Positions 41,420 to 49,663 of a stretch of DNA of 64,000 nucleotides are shown here, one piece after another. The notes beneath the pieces are model-generated. The model was given only the letters and a program-made list of their open reading frames with translations, had not been told where the DNA came from and made no database searches. How positions within the stretch are numbered: the stretch's first letter is position 1; every line of letters starts with the position of its first letter. Position numbers and translations under genes: made by a program. The DNA comes from JBBDIK01 sp040880465. GTDB lineage: Bacteria > Actinomycetota > UBA4738 > JBBDHU01. The stretch covers positions 1 to 64,000 of the forward strand of contig JBBDIK010000007.1 in the NCBI GenBank assembly GCA_040880465.1, given 5' to 3'.

Positions 41420-43339
41420 CTACTCCTCCACCGACGGCTCGAGGACCCAGCCGTAGAGTCCGACGATCATGATGGCACCGCCGAGGAACGCCATCCACCA
41501 GCCGTACAGGATGCCGTAGCCGATCAAGGGGAGTCCGGCCGCGGCGACGATCGGCCAATAGGACGGACTCGGCAGATGGATCCCATGGCCACCTCCGTGA
41601 TCCGCATCAGCTCCCTCGCCGTGGTCGCCCGCATGGCCGCCGCCGTACGAACCTTTGGCCGCGGCGTCCGATGCCCCCGACTGCACCGGGACGAGTTCGC
41701 CGTCCTTCGAGTGCGCGTACTTGCGGTACCAGAACTCATCCAGGGAGTGGACGACTGGCACTTCCTCGAAGTTGTACTCGGGCGGCGGCGACGAGGTGGT
41801 CCACTCCAGCGTTCGTGCGTCCCAGGGGTCGTTGCCGGCGTCCTTCGGCTTTCGGAACGTGGCGATCACGTTCCAGGTGAAGACGGCCATGCCGACCGCC
41901 ATCAGGAGCGCACCGACGGTGGCGACCATGTTCATGAAGTCCCACCCGTGACCGGCCGGGTAGGTGTAGATCCGTCGCGGCATCCCTTGCATGCCCAGGA
42001 GGTGGAACGGCCCGAACGTCAGGTTCATGCCGATGAAGAACAACCAGAAGTGGATCTTCCCGAGCTTCTCGTTGAGCAGGCGCCCGAACGCTTTCGGGAA
42101 CCAGTAGTACACGCCGCCGAAGAGCCCGAAGATGGCGCCGCCGAAGAGCACGTAGTGGAAGTGCGCGACGACGTAGTACGTGTCGTGCTGCTGGTAGTCC
42201 GACGGCACGACGGCGTGCGTGACGCCCGACAACCCGCCGATCACGAAGAGCGCGACGAACCCGATCGCGAACAGCATCGGTGTCGGGAATCGGATGTCGC
42301 CCTTCCAGAGCGTTCCGAGCCAGTTGAAGATCTTCACGCCGGTCGGCACGGCGATGAACATCGTCGTGATGGCGAACGCGGAGTTCGCGACCGGTCCGAG
42401 CCCGTCCGTGAACATGTGGTGCGCCCACACGCCCCACCCCATGAACCCGATCGCGATCCCCGAGAACACGATGAACGCGTATCCGAACAATGGACGCCGC
42501 GAGAACACCGGCAGGATCTCGGAGACGATCCCCATCGCCGGCAGCACCAGGATGTAGACCTCGGGATGTCCGAAGAGCCAGAACAGGTGCTGCCACAGGA
42601 TCGGGTCGGCGCCGTGCCCCGCATCGAAGAAGAACGTTCCGAATTGCCGGTCGAAGAGGAGCTCGACCAGCGCGATCGTGATGACGGGCAAAGCAAAGAT
42701 CAGCAGGAACTGCACCACCAGCGTCATCCAGATGAACACCGGCATCCGCATCAGCGTCATCCCGGGCGCGCGCATGTTGATGATCGTGACGGCCAGGTTC
42801 ACGGCCGAGACGGTAGAGGCGATCCCCAGGATGATCAGGCCGATCGCGTAGAAGCTCATATTGTCGCCCGCGGTAGCGACACTGTTCGGCGCGTAGCCGA
42901 ACCACCCGCCGTTCGGCGCCCCGCCGAGAACGAAACTCGAGTACAAGAAGATGCCGCCGAACAAGAAGATCCAGTAACTCAACGCGTTCAGTCGCGGGAA
43001 CGCGACGTCCCGCGTGCCGATCATCAATGGCACGAGGTAGTTCGTGAACGCGGCGCCGAGGGGCATGACGACCAGGAAGATCATGGTCAGTCCGTGCATC
43101 GTGAACATCTGGTTGTACGTGGCGGCGTCGAGCACCTGTCCGTTCGGCTGCGCGAGCTGGGCGCGGATCAACATCGCCTCGAAGCCGCCCACGATCAGGA
43201 AGATCAGTGCTGTCGCGCCGTAGAGGATGCCGATCTTCTTGTGATCGACCGTGACGATCCAGCCCCAGACACCGCCGGTGGCGGTCGGCCGACGGAACAG
43301 ACCCCCGGACCTCTGGTTCGGCATCGCTGCGGTCGACAT
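41420..43339 (-). CDS. ctaD: Cytochrome c oxidase subunit I
   Basis: A 639-residue heme-copper oxidase subunit I. HPEVYILVLPAMG holds the CuB His and cross-linked Tyr of A-type oxidases, AHHMFTDGLG holds two more CuB His, and VAHFHYVLFGG holds the heme a/a3 His ligands. The C-terminus (about 570-610) has a Gly/Asp/His-rich loop before a final pair of helices. It reduces O2 and pumps protons, using heme A made by the ctaA-ctaB product. Confidence 0.96.
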   Translation of the reverse strand: MSTAAMPNQRSGGLFRRPTATGGVWGWIVTVDHKKIGILYGATALIFLIVGGFEAMLIRAQLAQPNGQVLDAATYNQMFTMHGLTMIFLVVMPLGAAFTNYLVPLMIGTRDVAFPRLNALSYWIFLFGGIFLYSSFVLGGAPNGGWFGYAPNSVATAGDNMSFYAIGLIILGIASTVSAVNLAVTIINMRAPGMTLMRMPVFIWMTLVVQFLLIFALPVITIALVELLFDRQFGTFFFDAGHGADPILWQHLFWLFGHPEVYILVLPAMGIVSEILPVFSRRPLFGYAFIVFSGIAIGFMGWGVWAHHMFTDGLGPVANSAFAITTMFIAVPTGVKIFNWLGTLWKGDIRFPTPMLFAIGFVALFVIGGLSGVTHAVVPSDYQQHDTYYVVAHFHYVLFGGAIFGLFGGVYYWFPKAFGRLLNEKLGKIHFWLFFIGMNLTFGPFHLLGMQGMPRRIYTYPAGHGWDFMNMVATVGALLMAVGMAVFTWNVIATFRKPKDAGNDPWDARTLEWTTSSPPPEYNFEEVPVVHSLDEFWYRKYAHSKDGELVPVQSGASDAAAKGSYGGGHAGDHGEGADADHGGGHGIHLPSPSYWPIVAAAGLPLIGYGILYGWWMAFLGGAIMIVGLYGWVLEPSVEE

Positions 43340-43347
43340 CTACGTCC

Positions 43348-44490
43348 TCACGTCAGGCTCTGGAGGTAGGCGATGAGCGCCTCGACCTCGTCGGGCTTCA
43401 GATGATAGTTGGGCATCCATGAGCCGGGCTTGACGGCTGGGGGGTCTTCGAGCCACGCCTTCATCGCCTCGGCGTTGAAGCTGCCGTCCTCGTTGTACGT
43501 CGGGAACATGCACCCTGCGAAGCAATCGCGGCTCGCGAAATGAGTCAGGTCCGGACCCTGCACCGCGGCCGCGCCCTCGACGCCCTTGATCGCGTGGCAG
43601 CCGATACAGGAGCCGTTCGCGAAGTCCTGCATCCCCTTGTCAGCGAGGCTCCCGGCCCCCGGCACGGCCGCTTCGGCCTGCTGCTCCGTGAGCCAGGCGC
43701 TGAACTCCTCCGGGCTCACCGCCTTGACCTGGAACCGCATGTTCGCGTGCGACCAGTCGCAATATTCGGCACACTGACCCGGGTACAGACCCGGTTCGTC
43801 CGCGCTGAGGTACATCTCGTTCGTGCGGCCGGGGACGACATCCTGCTTGCCGGCCAGGCGCGGCACCCAGAAGGCGTGGATCACGGCGTTCCCGAGGTTC
43901 GGGGCGGGGTCGACGCACGGAGCGCCCAGGGCGGGGCCGCTCGCCTGCGGACCGACGCCTCCATCGGGGTTCGCCGTCTTCGGGTTCGCCGCGCCGCTCG
44001 CGCCAGCCGCGCAGAGGCGGATCGAGATCTGCGTCCCGGTCGGTATGACCAGTTCGTTGGCTGTGACGAGCTCCTGGTCCGGGTACCGGAACTCCCACCA
44101 CCACTGGTGACCGACCACATCAACCTGGATGACGTCGGGTCCCGTGGGCGTCTCGGCGAGGTCCCAGATGCCGGTGATAGTCGGGACGGTGATCACGGCG
44201 AGCAACACCGCCGGCGCGATCGTCCACCCGATCTCGAGCTTGGTGTTGCCATGGACGCCGGACGGCTTCGCGCCCGGACGGTGACGGTACTTCCAAACGA
44301 AGAGGACGAGCGCCCCTTCGACCACGACGAAAACGGCGACCGCGAGCCAGAAGACGAACTGGAACAGGTCCTCCTGCTTCTGGGCAACGGGACCGGCGGG
44401 GTTCAGGGTGCTCTGGTCCAGGGAGTCGCTGCACGCGGCCAGCAGGAGGACCGCCACGATCGAGCCTCCGATGAGCTTCAGCTTGCGCAC
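43348..44490 (-). CDS. ctaC: Cytochrome c oxidase subunit II with fused cytochrome c domain (caa3 type)
   Basis: A 380-residue lipoprotein (lipobox LLAAC, Cys20) with two helices, a CuA domain and a C-terminal cytochrome c domain. CuA ligands are H205, C240, C244, H248 and M251 (QCAEYCDWSHANM). The heme c site is C295-C298-H299 with M359 as probable sixth ligand; an extra pair C323/C327 lies between. About 40 Gly/Ala/Pro-rich residues (161-201), bracketed by C160 and C192, are inserted between the strand before CuA and HAFWVPRL. GTG 44490 has an AGGGAAGGA site. The fused cytochrome marks a caa3 oxidase. Confidence 0.95.
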   Translation of the reverse strand: MRKLKLIGGSIVAVLLLAACSDSLDQSTLNPAGPVAQKQEDLFQFVFWLAVAVFVVVEGALVLFVWKYRHRPGAKPSGVHGNTKLEIGWTIAPAVLLAVITVPTITGIWDLAETPTGPDVIQVDVVGHQWWWEFRYPDQELVTANELVIPTGTQISIRLCAAGASGAANPKTANPDGGVGPQASGPALGAPCVDPAPNLGNAVIHAFWVPRLAGKQDVVPGRTNEMYLSADEPGLYPGQCAEYCDWSHANMRFQVKAVSPEEFSAWLTEQQAEAAVPGAGSLADKGMQDFANGSCIGCHAIKGVEGAAAVQGPDLTHFASRDCFAGCMFPTYNEDGSFNAEAMKAWLEDPPAVKPGSWMPNYHLKPDEVEALIAYLQSLT

Positions 44491-44507
44491 GGCATGCTTC
44501 CTTCCCT

Positions 44508-44543
44508 GAACGTGGCCCCAACCTTGGCCCCGAACGTGGCCCC
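44508..44543. repeat. Three 12-bp direct repeats upstream of ctaC
   Basis: On the minus strand GGGGCCACGTTC occurs twice, separated by one variant copy GGGGCCAAGGTT, giving three adjacent 12-mers within 36 bp, next to a C/G-rich palindromic stretch (44540-44560). It sits 18 bp before the ctaC start, where it could affect transcription or ribosome loading. Function unknown. Confidence 0.6.
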
Positions 44544-44614
44544 GGGCGCCGCCCCGGGCGCTCCCTGGGGCTCAGGCGGGCACACGATAGCAGCCCGATC
44601 CAGGCACGACCCGC

Positions 44615-45640
44615 TCACGACACCCCCGCGTACGAATGGAGCCCGACGATGAAGATGTTGACCACGTAGTAGGTGAACAGGACCACCACGAACCCGACCG
44701 AGGCGAGGAGAGCCGCGCGGGTTCCCTTCCACCCAGCCGTCGCGCGCGCATGCAGGTAGCCGGCGAACACGACCCAGGTGATGAATGCCCACACCTCCTT
44801 CGGATCCCAACCCCAGTACCGCCCCCAGGCCCGCTGAGCCCAGATCGCGCCTGCGATCACCGCGAACGTCCAGACGACGAATCCAACGGCGATCGTCCGG
44901 TACGCGAGCCGGTCCAGAGTCTCGGACGGGGGCAGGATCCCGCGCTTCGCGAGCAGCGGCGAACCCGCGCCCGGCGGAGCTGTGGCGGCCGCGGCCACGG
45001 TAGCCGTCGCCGTTGCGGCCATCGATGCAGACCCGACCGGCTCGTCCGCACCGGGCTCGAATCCCGGCGGGTCGTCCGCCGTTGCCCCCTCGGACTCGCC
45101 TCGCGGCACCCGGGTCGCACCGATCGCCGCTGCCCCCCTCCGCTCCTGTCGAACCTTGACCAGGAAGAGAGGACTCAGTACCCCCGCACCGAGCATGAGC
45201 AATGCGGAAGCGGTGATGACCAGGATCACGTGGATCATCAGCCAGGCGGAGTCGAGCGCCGGAACGAGCGGTCCCGGGTCGCGGTAGAGCGCCGTGCCGG
45301 CGATCAACATCGTGGCGACGGCGGCCAGCAGCACGAAGCCGGCAACCGTCCTGACCTTGTATCGGAGCTCCACAACGAGCTTCTCGACAGCCACCATGAT
45401 CAGCGCAACGATCGAGGAGTACTCGTACATGTTCCCCCACGGCAGGTGACCCGCCGCGATCCCGCGCGTGACGACCGAAACCGCCTGCACCGCAAGCCCG
45501 GCCCACGACAGGACGTTCGCGATCTTCCAGGCGCCTTCCCGTCGGAAACCGAGGTAGTAGAAGTCGAACACCATCGCGACGGCGTAGAGGCAAAGCGCGG
45601 TCCAGAACGCGATGTTCGAGATCTGTGAGAGTTGCTCCAC
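44615..45640 (-). CDS. ccsB: Cytochrome c maturation protein CcsA/ResC type (annotated CcsB in actinobacteria)
   Basis: A 341-residue polytopic protein with the tryptophan-rich WWD domain WGRYWGWDPKEVWAFITW and conserved histidines near GNMYEYSS and YLHARA. It forms the heme-handling synthase with ResB and attaches heme to CxxCH of exported cytochromes. A Ser/Ala/Pro/Glu-rich cytoplasmic loop of about 50 residues is inserted in mid-protein. GTG 45640 starts one base after the resB stop. Confidence 0.92.
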   Translation of the reverse strand: MEQLSQISNIAFWTALCLYAVAMVFDFYYLGFRREGAWKIANVLSWAGLAVQAVSVVTRGIAAGHLPWGNMYEYSSIVALIMVAVEKLVVELRYKVRTVAGFVLLAAVATMLIAGTALYRDPGPLVPALDSAWLMIHVILVITASALLMLGAGVLSPLFLVKVRQERRGAAAIGATRVPRGESEGATADDPPGFEPGADEPVGSASMAATATATVAAAATAPPGAGSPLLAKRGILPPSETLDRLAYRTIAVGFVVWTFAVIAGAIWAQRAWGRYWGWDPKEVWAFITWVVFAGYLHARATAGWKGTRAALLASVGFVVVLFTYYVVNIFIVGLHSYAGVS

Positions 45641-45641
45641 G

Positions 45642-47189
45642 TCAGGTCCTCTCGGTCTCGCTTTCGATCGCGCTCGCGTGGTCGGTCGCGCGCGCCATGG
45701 CCTCCACGAGGCGGGCGAACTCCTCTTCGAACTCCGACCGCCGCTGGAGCGCGAACCCGCCGACCTTCAACACCGAACCATGCGGTGCAGGGTCCGCCCG
45801 AACCCAGACCCGGCGCCGCGAGGAATAGAGGGCAGGCAGGAGACCGCCGAGGATCAGGATCGCCGCCAGCAGCATGATACCGACGCCGGCATCGCGCCCT
45901 ACCTGCAGGACCGTGTACTCCCGCAGCTCCGGGAACGACACCGTGACCCCACCCCCGATCCTGACGTCCTCCCCGAGTGGCACGATGCCAGATCTTCGCT
46001 CCTGCAACCCGACGGGATCGAGCTCGGTCACGCGCTGGGCGACATCCAGGCGAAGGTCACCCTCGAATACCCGGAGCGCCAGGACCGGGTGGCTCGGCTT
46101 CAGCACGGGGATCGGTTCATCCGTCATCTCCGAGACGAGCGCCGTCTCGGGGTCGGGCAGTAACCGGAACGCGACCCCCACCTGCGGACGCAGTGACGGA
46201 AGCTTGACCGCTCCGGTCCAGGGCATCGCCGCCTGGCTGATCCCTTTCGGCGCTCGATCCTGTTCGAAGATCACCGGCCCCGAGAACAGGATCTCCCCGT
46301 CGGCATCGGTCACCTCGATCACAGGGGCCCACCCGTACCCGTACTGGTAGAAGTCGACACCGTCGACAGACCCCGGCGCGTTCAGCTCGATGTCGGCCGT
46401 CCCCGCGCTCGTCCCGTCTCCGTGGAGCAGCTCGGCCGTCGTCGTGAACTCCTGTGGGGTCCCGTCGGGCTCGTAGACAACGGTGAACTCCTCCACGCGC
46501 ACTTGAGCCCCTGTGTGGTTCTCGTTGAAGAACCGGCCTTCTCGCGCGGTGCCGTCATAGTTCGCGTGGGCTTCGGTCCAGGTCGTCCCCTCGGGGATCA
46601 CGGCATACCCGGTGAACCCGGTCCCCTTCCCGTAGAAGATGCCGATCACGATGAGGAAGAACGCCCAGTGGAACAGCAGGCTACCCGCCTCACGGGCGAT
46701 ACCCTTGTCCGCCGCGACCTGCGGCACCGCCCCACCGACGCGGTCCACCCGGAACCGCTTGCGGCGTAATATGTTCGCGGACCTGTCGAGGACCGTCCCC
46801 GGCGGCACCGCGACCGATCGTTCCACGTAGAGCCGCATGGAATCCAACTCGCGCGCCGGTTGCGGACGGGTACGGAGCGTGCGCAGCAGCGCGCGGGTCC
46901 GCGGGAAGAGACACGCTGCTAGCGAGGTCAACAGGAGCGCGTAGATGAGCGTGAACCACCAGGAGCCGTACACGTCGAAGAGCCCCGTCGCCTCGTAGAC
47001 CGTCGCGCGCAGCGGGTGATCGACGAACATCTGGCTGATCTTGTCGTCCGAGATCCCGACCTGCGGGATGAGGGAACCGGCCACGGCCCCCACCGCCAGC
47101 AGCAGCAGCAGGATCAGTGCCGTTCGCATCGATCGCAAGGATCGCCACACGACGGCAACCGACTGCCGGACCGTCGGGCGAGCACTCAC
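45642..47189 (-). CDS. resB: Cytochrome c maturation protein ResB
   Basis: A 515-residue ResB/Ccs1 protein with three N-terminal helices (SLRSMRTALILLLLLAVGAVAGSLIPQ in spaced form is the family start), a large external domain and a final helix (DAGVGIMLLAAILILGGLLPAL). It partners CcsB in heme delivery. GTG 47189 lies 16 bp after ccdA; 29 upstream codons run into ccdA and were rejected. A C-terminal coiled tail of about 50 residues follows the last helix. Confidence 0.92.
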   Translation of the reverse strand: MSARPTVRQSVAVVWRSLRSMRTALILLLLLAVGAVAGSLIPQVGISDDKISQMFVDHPLRATVYEATGLFDVYGSWWFTLIYALLLTSLAACLFPRTRALLRTLRTRPQPARELDSMRLYVERSVAVPPGTVLDRSANILRRKRFRVDRVGGAVPQVAADKGIAREAGSLLFHWAFFLIVIGIFYGKGTGFTGYAVIPEGTTWTEAHANYDGTAREGRFFNENHTGAQVRVEEFTVVYEPDGTPQEFTTTAELLHGDGTSAGTADIELNAPGSVDGVDFYQYGYGWAPVIEVTDADGEILFSGPVIFEQDRAPKGISQAAMPWTGAVKLPSLRPQVGVAFRLLPDPETALVSEMTDEPIPVLKPSHPVLALRVFEGDLRLDVAQRVTELDPVGLQERRSGIVPLGEDVRIGGGVTVSFPELREYTVLQVGRDAGVGIMLLAAILILGGLLPALYSSRRRVWVRADPAPHGSVLKVGGFALQRRSEFEEEFARLVEAMARATDHASAIESETERT

Positions 47190-47205
47190 TCGGTCACCGC
47201 CATCC

Positions 47206-47943
47206 TCAGAGCGCCGGCGTGAAGCCGCGGACCCATTGAAGGACCGGATTGAGGAGCTCCAGCCACAGACCCGCAACCATCAGGACACCGATGAACACCA
47301 TCAAGCCACCAGAGACCCCGGCGATCCATCGGTAGTTGCGCTTGATCCAGCTCAGACCGCGAACCATCTTGCCGAGCCCGAGCCCGACCAGCAGGAACGG
47401 CAGTCCGAGCCCCACGGAATAGACGAAGAGCAGCCACCCGCCCCGCACCGAACCGCCTTGCGCGCCTGCGATCGCGATGACGCCCGCCAGAACGGGTCCG
47501 ATACACGGCGTCCAACCTGCAGCGAACGCCATCCCCAAGGGGAACGCCCCGGCTCGCCCCGGCTTGACCTTCGCCAAGAAGGGTCGGCGCTCGGCGTAGA
47601 GGCCTGGGTTCCCGAGGCGAAGGGCGTACAAGATCATGACCACCCCGAACCCGAGGATGACGAGGCCGGCTAGGCGCAGGCCCCACTCGGAGCGGAAGAT
47701 GGGCACGAAGACTCTGCTTGCAGCCCCGATCACCGTGAACACGGCTGAGAATCCACCGATGAAGAGCAATACCGGGACGAGCGGGCGCGGTTCCTCCTCC
47801 GTCTGAGAGCCGGTCACGAAGGCGACATAGCCCGGGACCAGCGGGAACACGCATGGCGACGCGAAGGAGACGATCCCGGCCAGGAACGCCAATGCCGGCG
47901 CCCACCAGGAGGTGAGGCCCGTCTGTACGAGGTCGGCGACCAC
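47206..47943 (-). CDS. ccdA: Thiol-disulfide interchange protein CcdA
   Basis: A 245-residue, six-helix DsbD-family protein with the two redox cysteines in SFASPCVFPLVPGY and GWTPCIGPVLAG. It carries electrons from cytoplasmic thioredoxin to extracytoplasmic ResA/TlpA proteins. It is the first gene of the ccdA-resB-ccsB operon. GTG 47943 lies six bases after a TACACT -10 (47955-47950), so it may be leaderless. A Rex operator lies 49 bp upstream of that -10. Confidence 0.93.
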   Translation of the reverse strand: MVADLVQTGLTSWWAPALAFLAGIVSFASPCVFPLVPGYVAFVTGSQTEEEPRPLVPVLLFIGGFSAVFTVIGAASRVFVPIFRSEWGLRLAGLVILGFGVVMILYALRLGNPGLYAERRPFLAKVKPGRAGAFPLGMAFAAGWTPCIGPVLAGVIAIAGAQGGSVRGGWLLFVYSVGLGLPFLLVGLGLGKMVRGLSWIKRNYRWIAGVSGGLMVFIGVLMVAGLWLELLNPVLQWVRGFTPAL

Positions 47944-48002
47944 GGCGCAAGTGTACGGACCTCACGCGCACGGACCCCCCAGGGGCCATCGTTGCCCGCG
48001 GC

Positions 48003-48024
48003 CCTTGTGAAGCGCTTCACAAGG
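48003..48024. promoter_or_regulatory. Rex operator between ccdA and the bc-complex operon
   Basis: The core TTGTGAAGCGCTTCACAA at 48005-48022 is a perfect inverted repeat and extends by two more paired bases on each side to 22 bp. It lies between divergent operons for cytochrome c maturation and the bc complex. Unlike the other two sites it is not fitted as a -35 box for either visible -10 element, so which operon it controls is open. Confidence 0.85.
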
Positions 48025-48089
48025 TGGCCGGGGAAGGAGCAGAAACCTGCAGGTCATACGCACGCGTGTCAGCGTGCGTGACCGGGGTT

Positions 48090-48095
48090 TAGGAT
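48090..48095 (+). promoter_or_regulatory. -10 element TAGGAT before the bc-complex operon
   Basis: TAGGAT lies 12 bp before the first ATG (48108) and 67 bp after the Rex operator. No good -35 box is evident at 17-18 bp. Confidence 0.4.
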
Positions 48096-48107
48096 GAGGC
48101 CCGCCCT

Positions 48108-48473
48108 ATGAAAGAACGAGTCGAGACGTTCCTCAAGGAATTCGAATGGACCTGGACGACCGCCGTCCTCGCGTCCCTAGGGCTCACGTTCATCATGCTG
48201 ATCAGCGCGGTGATCGTCCCGTCGTTCATCATCTACTTCTCCGAGCAGCAGTTCGGGTGGGCCGGCGCCACCGACCTCGAGGGGTTCATCAACGAGCTCG
48301 TCTCCGACGGGCCCTTCAACCCGGAGATGATGAAGGAGGTCAGGGACGCTGTCGCGATGGGGGTCACCACCGTCGCGTTCGCGATGCCCTTCGTCATCGC
48401 CACCATCCTCCAGAACAAGCGACGCAAGCTCCGCGGCGGATCCGACAAGCGTCCGACCGGGGGGTACCGCTAG
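48108..48473 (+). CDS. Small two-helix membrane protein, first gene of the bc operon
   Basis: A 121-residue protein, not recognised. Two membrane helices (about 17-43 and 85-103) bracket an acidic outer segment (EGFINELVSDGPFNPEMMKE), and the C-terminus is basic. There are no cysteines or heme motifs. Its stop is immediately followed by the GTG of the 2x[4Fe-4S] gene. Position suggests an accessory subunit or assembly factor of the menaquinol:cytochrome c reductase. Confidence 0.75.
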   Translation: MKERVETFLKEFEWTWTTAVLASLGLTFIMLISAVIVPSFIIYFSEQQFGWAGATDLEGFINELVSDGPFNPEMMKEVRDAVAMGVTTVAFAMPFVIATILQNKRRKLRGGSDKRPTGGYR

Positions 48474-48869
48474 GTGCCCTTCACGAAGACTGAGGTCGAG
48501 ATCCACGGCGACTACCTGGTCGAGGGCGTCGACGCCGCCTGGCTGCAGCAGGGCGTCAGGTCACCCAAGCACCTCATGCTCGACCCGGAGCCCTGCATCC
48601 TGTGCCGGGCCTGCGAAGACGTGTGCCCGTGGAACTGCATCTTCATGCTCGACCCAGGGATCGTCGAGGGGACGCAGGACCCGACCGTCGGCGCCGACGT
48701 CCACAGTGCGACCGCCATCTTCGTGGTCGACGACAACGCCTGCACCCGCTGCTCCGTATGCGTGGAGCGCTGCCCCAGCGATTGCCTGTACTATGCGCGG
48801 CTGCCGGAGGACACCGGCGGGAAGCGTGAGATGGGGTCCGTTCCGACAACCCAGGCCGCCGCGGAGTAG
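48474..48869 (+). CDS. 2x[4Fe-4S] ferredoxin-like protein in the bc operon
   Basis: A 131-residue protein with two full cluster motifs, CILCRACEDVCPWNC (C41-C55) and CTRCSVCVERCPSDC (C90-C104). A roughly 35-residue insertion separates them. There is no membrane helix or export signal, so it should be cytoplasmic. It lies between a small membrane gene and cytochrome b, with 0 and 15 bp spacing, so it is firmly in the operon. Ordinary bc1/b6f operons have no such protein. It could feed or draw electrons at the cytoplasmic face. GTG start. Confidence 0.88.
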   Translation: MPFTKTEVEIHGDYLVEGVDAAWLQQGVRSPKHLMLDPEPCILCRACEDVCPWNCIFMLDPGIVEGTQDPTVGADVHSATAIFVVDDNACTRCSVCVERCPSDCLYYARLPEDTGGKREMGSVPTTQAAAE

Positions 48870-48884
48870 GAGAACGACAGCGAC

Positions 48885-49655
48885 GTGAAGATCAAGCCGC
48901 CATCGCCGAGCCACATGTTCGACCGCGTGCGCGAGTCGGAGTTCTGGAAGTCGATCTTCCGGCCGGGATCGTTGTTCCGCAAGGGGTACAAGGACACCAG
49001 CCGCGACCGCGCGATGGCGGCCATGAACAACGTCCTCTACCACCTGCACCCGGTGAAGGTGAAGCGGCACGGCCTCAAGCTCACCTACACGTTCTGCCTG
49101 GGCGGGCTGTCGTTCTTCCTGTTCATCCTGCTGACGATCACCGGCATCTATCTGATGTTCTTCTACCGGCCGACGGCCACGATCGCCTCATCACAGGCCT
49201 ATTCCGACATGCAGAACATCACGACGTCCGTGTTCTTCGGCGACATGGTCCGCAACCTGCACCGGTGGGGCGCCCACCTCATGGTGTTCACCGTCACACT
49301 CCACATGGCACGGGTGTTCTATACGGGCGCGTACAAGCCGCCCCGGGAGTTCAACTGGGTCGTCGGTGTCGTCCTGCTGTTCCTGACCTTGGGATTGTCG
49401 TTCACCGGCTACTTGCTGCCGTGGGACCAGCTCTCGATCTGGGCGGTCACCGTCGGGACGAGCCTCGCGGCGTACTCGCCGCTGATCGCCAAGCAGGCGA
49501 ACTTCCTCTTGCTCGGGGGCGCTATCGTCGGCCCCGAGACGTTGCTGCGTTGGTACGTGCTGCACGTGATCGCGTTGCCGTTCGTCACCGTCCTGTTCCT
49601 CTCCGTGCACTTCTGGCGGATCCGCAAGGACGGCGGCATCTCGGGACCACTGTAA
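48885..49655 (+). CDS. qcrB: Cytochrome b, N-terminal (b6-like) subunit
   Basis: A 256-residue, four-helix cytochrome b6-type subunit. Heme ligands are H126/H140 in the second helix and H227/H242 in the fourth; the 15-residue step in the latter is the b6f/Bacillus pattern. C71 in FCLGGLSFF matches the cysteine that covalently binds the extra heme c in b6f and Bacillus complexes. About 45 basic residues precede the first helix. It oxidises menaquinol together with the downstream C-terminal subunit. GTG 48885 follows GGAGTAGGAG. Confidence 0.93.
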   Translation: MKIKPPSPSHMFDRVRESEFWKSIFRPGSLFRKGYKDTSRDRAMAAMNNVLYHLHPVKVKRHGLKLTYTFCLGGLSFFLFILLTITGIYLMFFYRPTATIASSQAYSDMQNITTSVFFGDMVRNLHRWGAHLMVFTVTLHMARVFYTGAYKPPREFNWVVGVVLLFLTLGLSFTGYLLPWDQLSIWAVTVGTSLAAYSPLIAKQANFLLLGGAIVGPETLLRWYVLHVIALPFVTVLFLSVHFWRIRKDGGISGPL

Positions 49656-49663
49656 GGAGCGGG

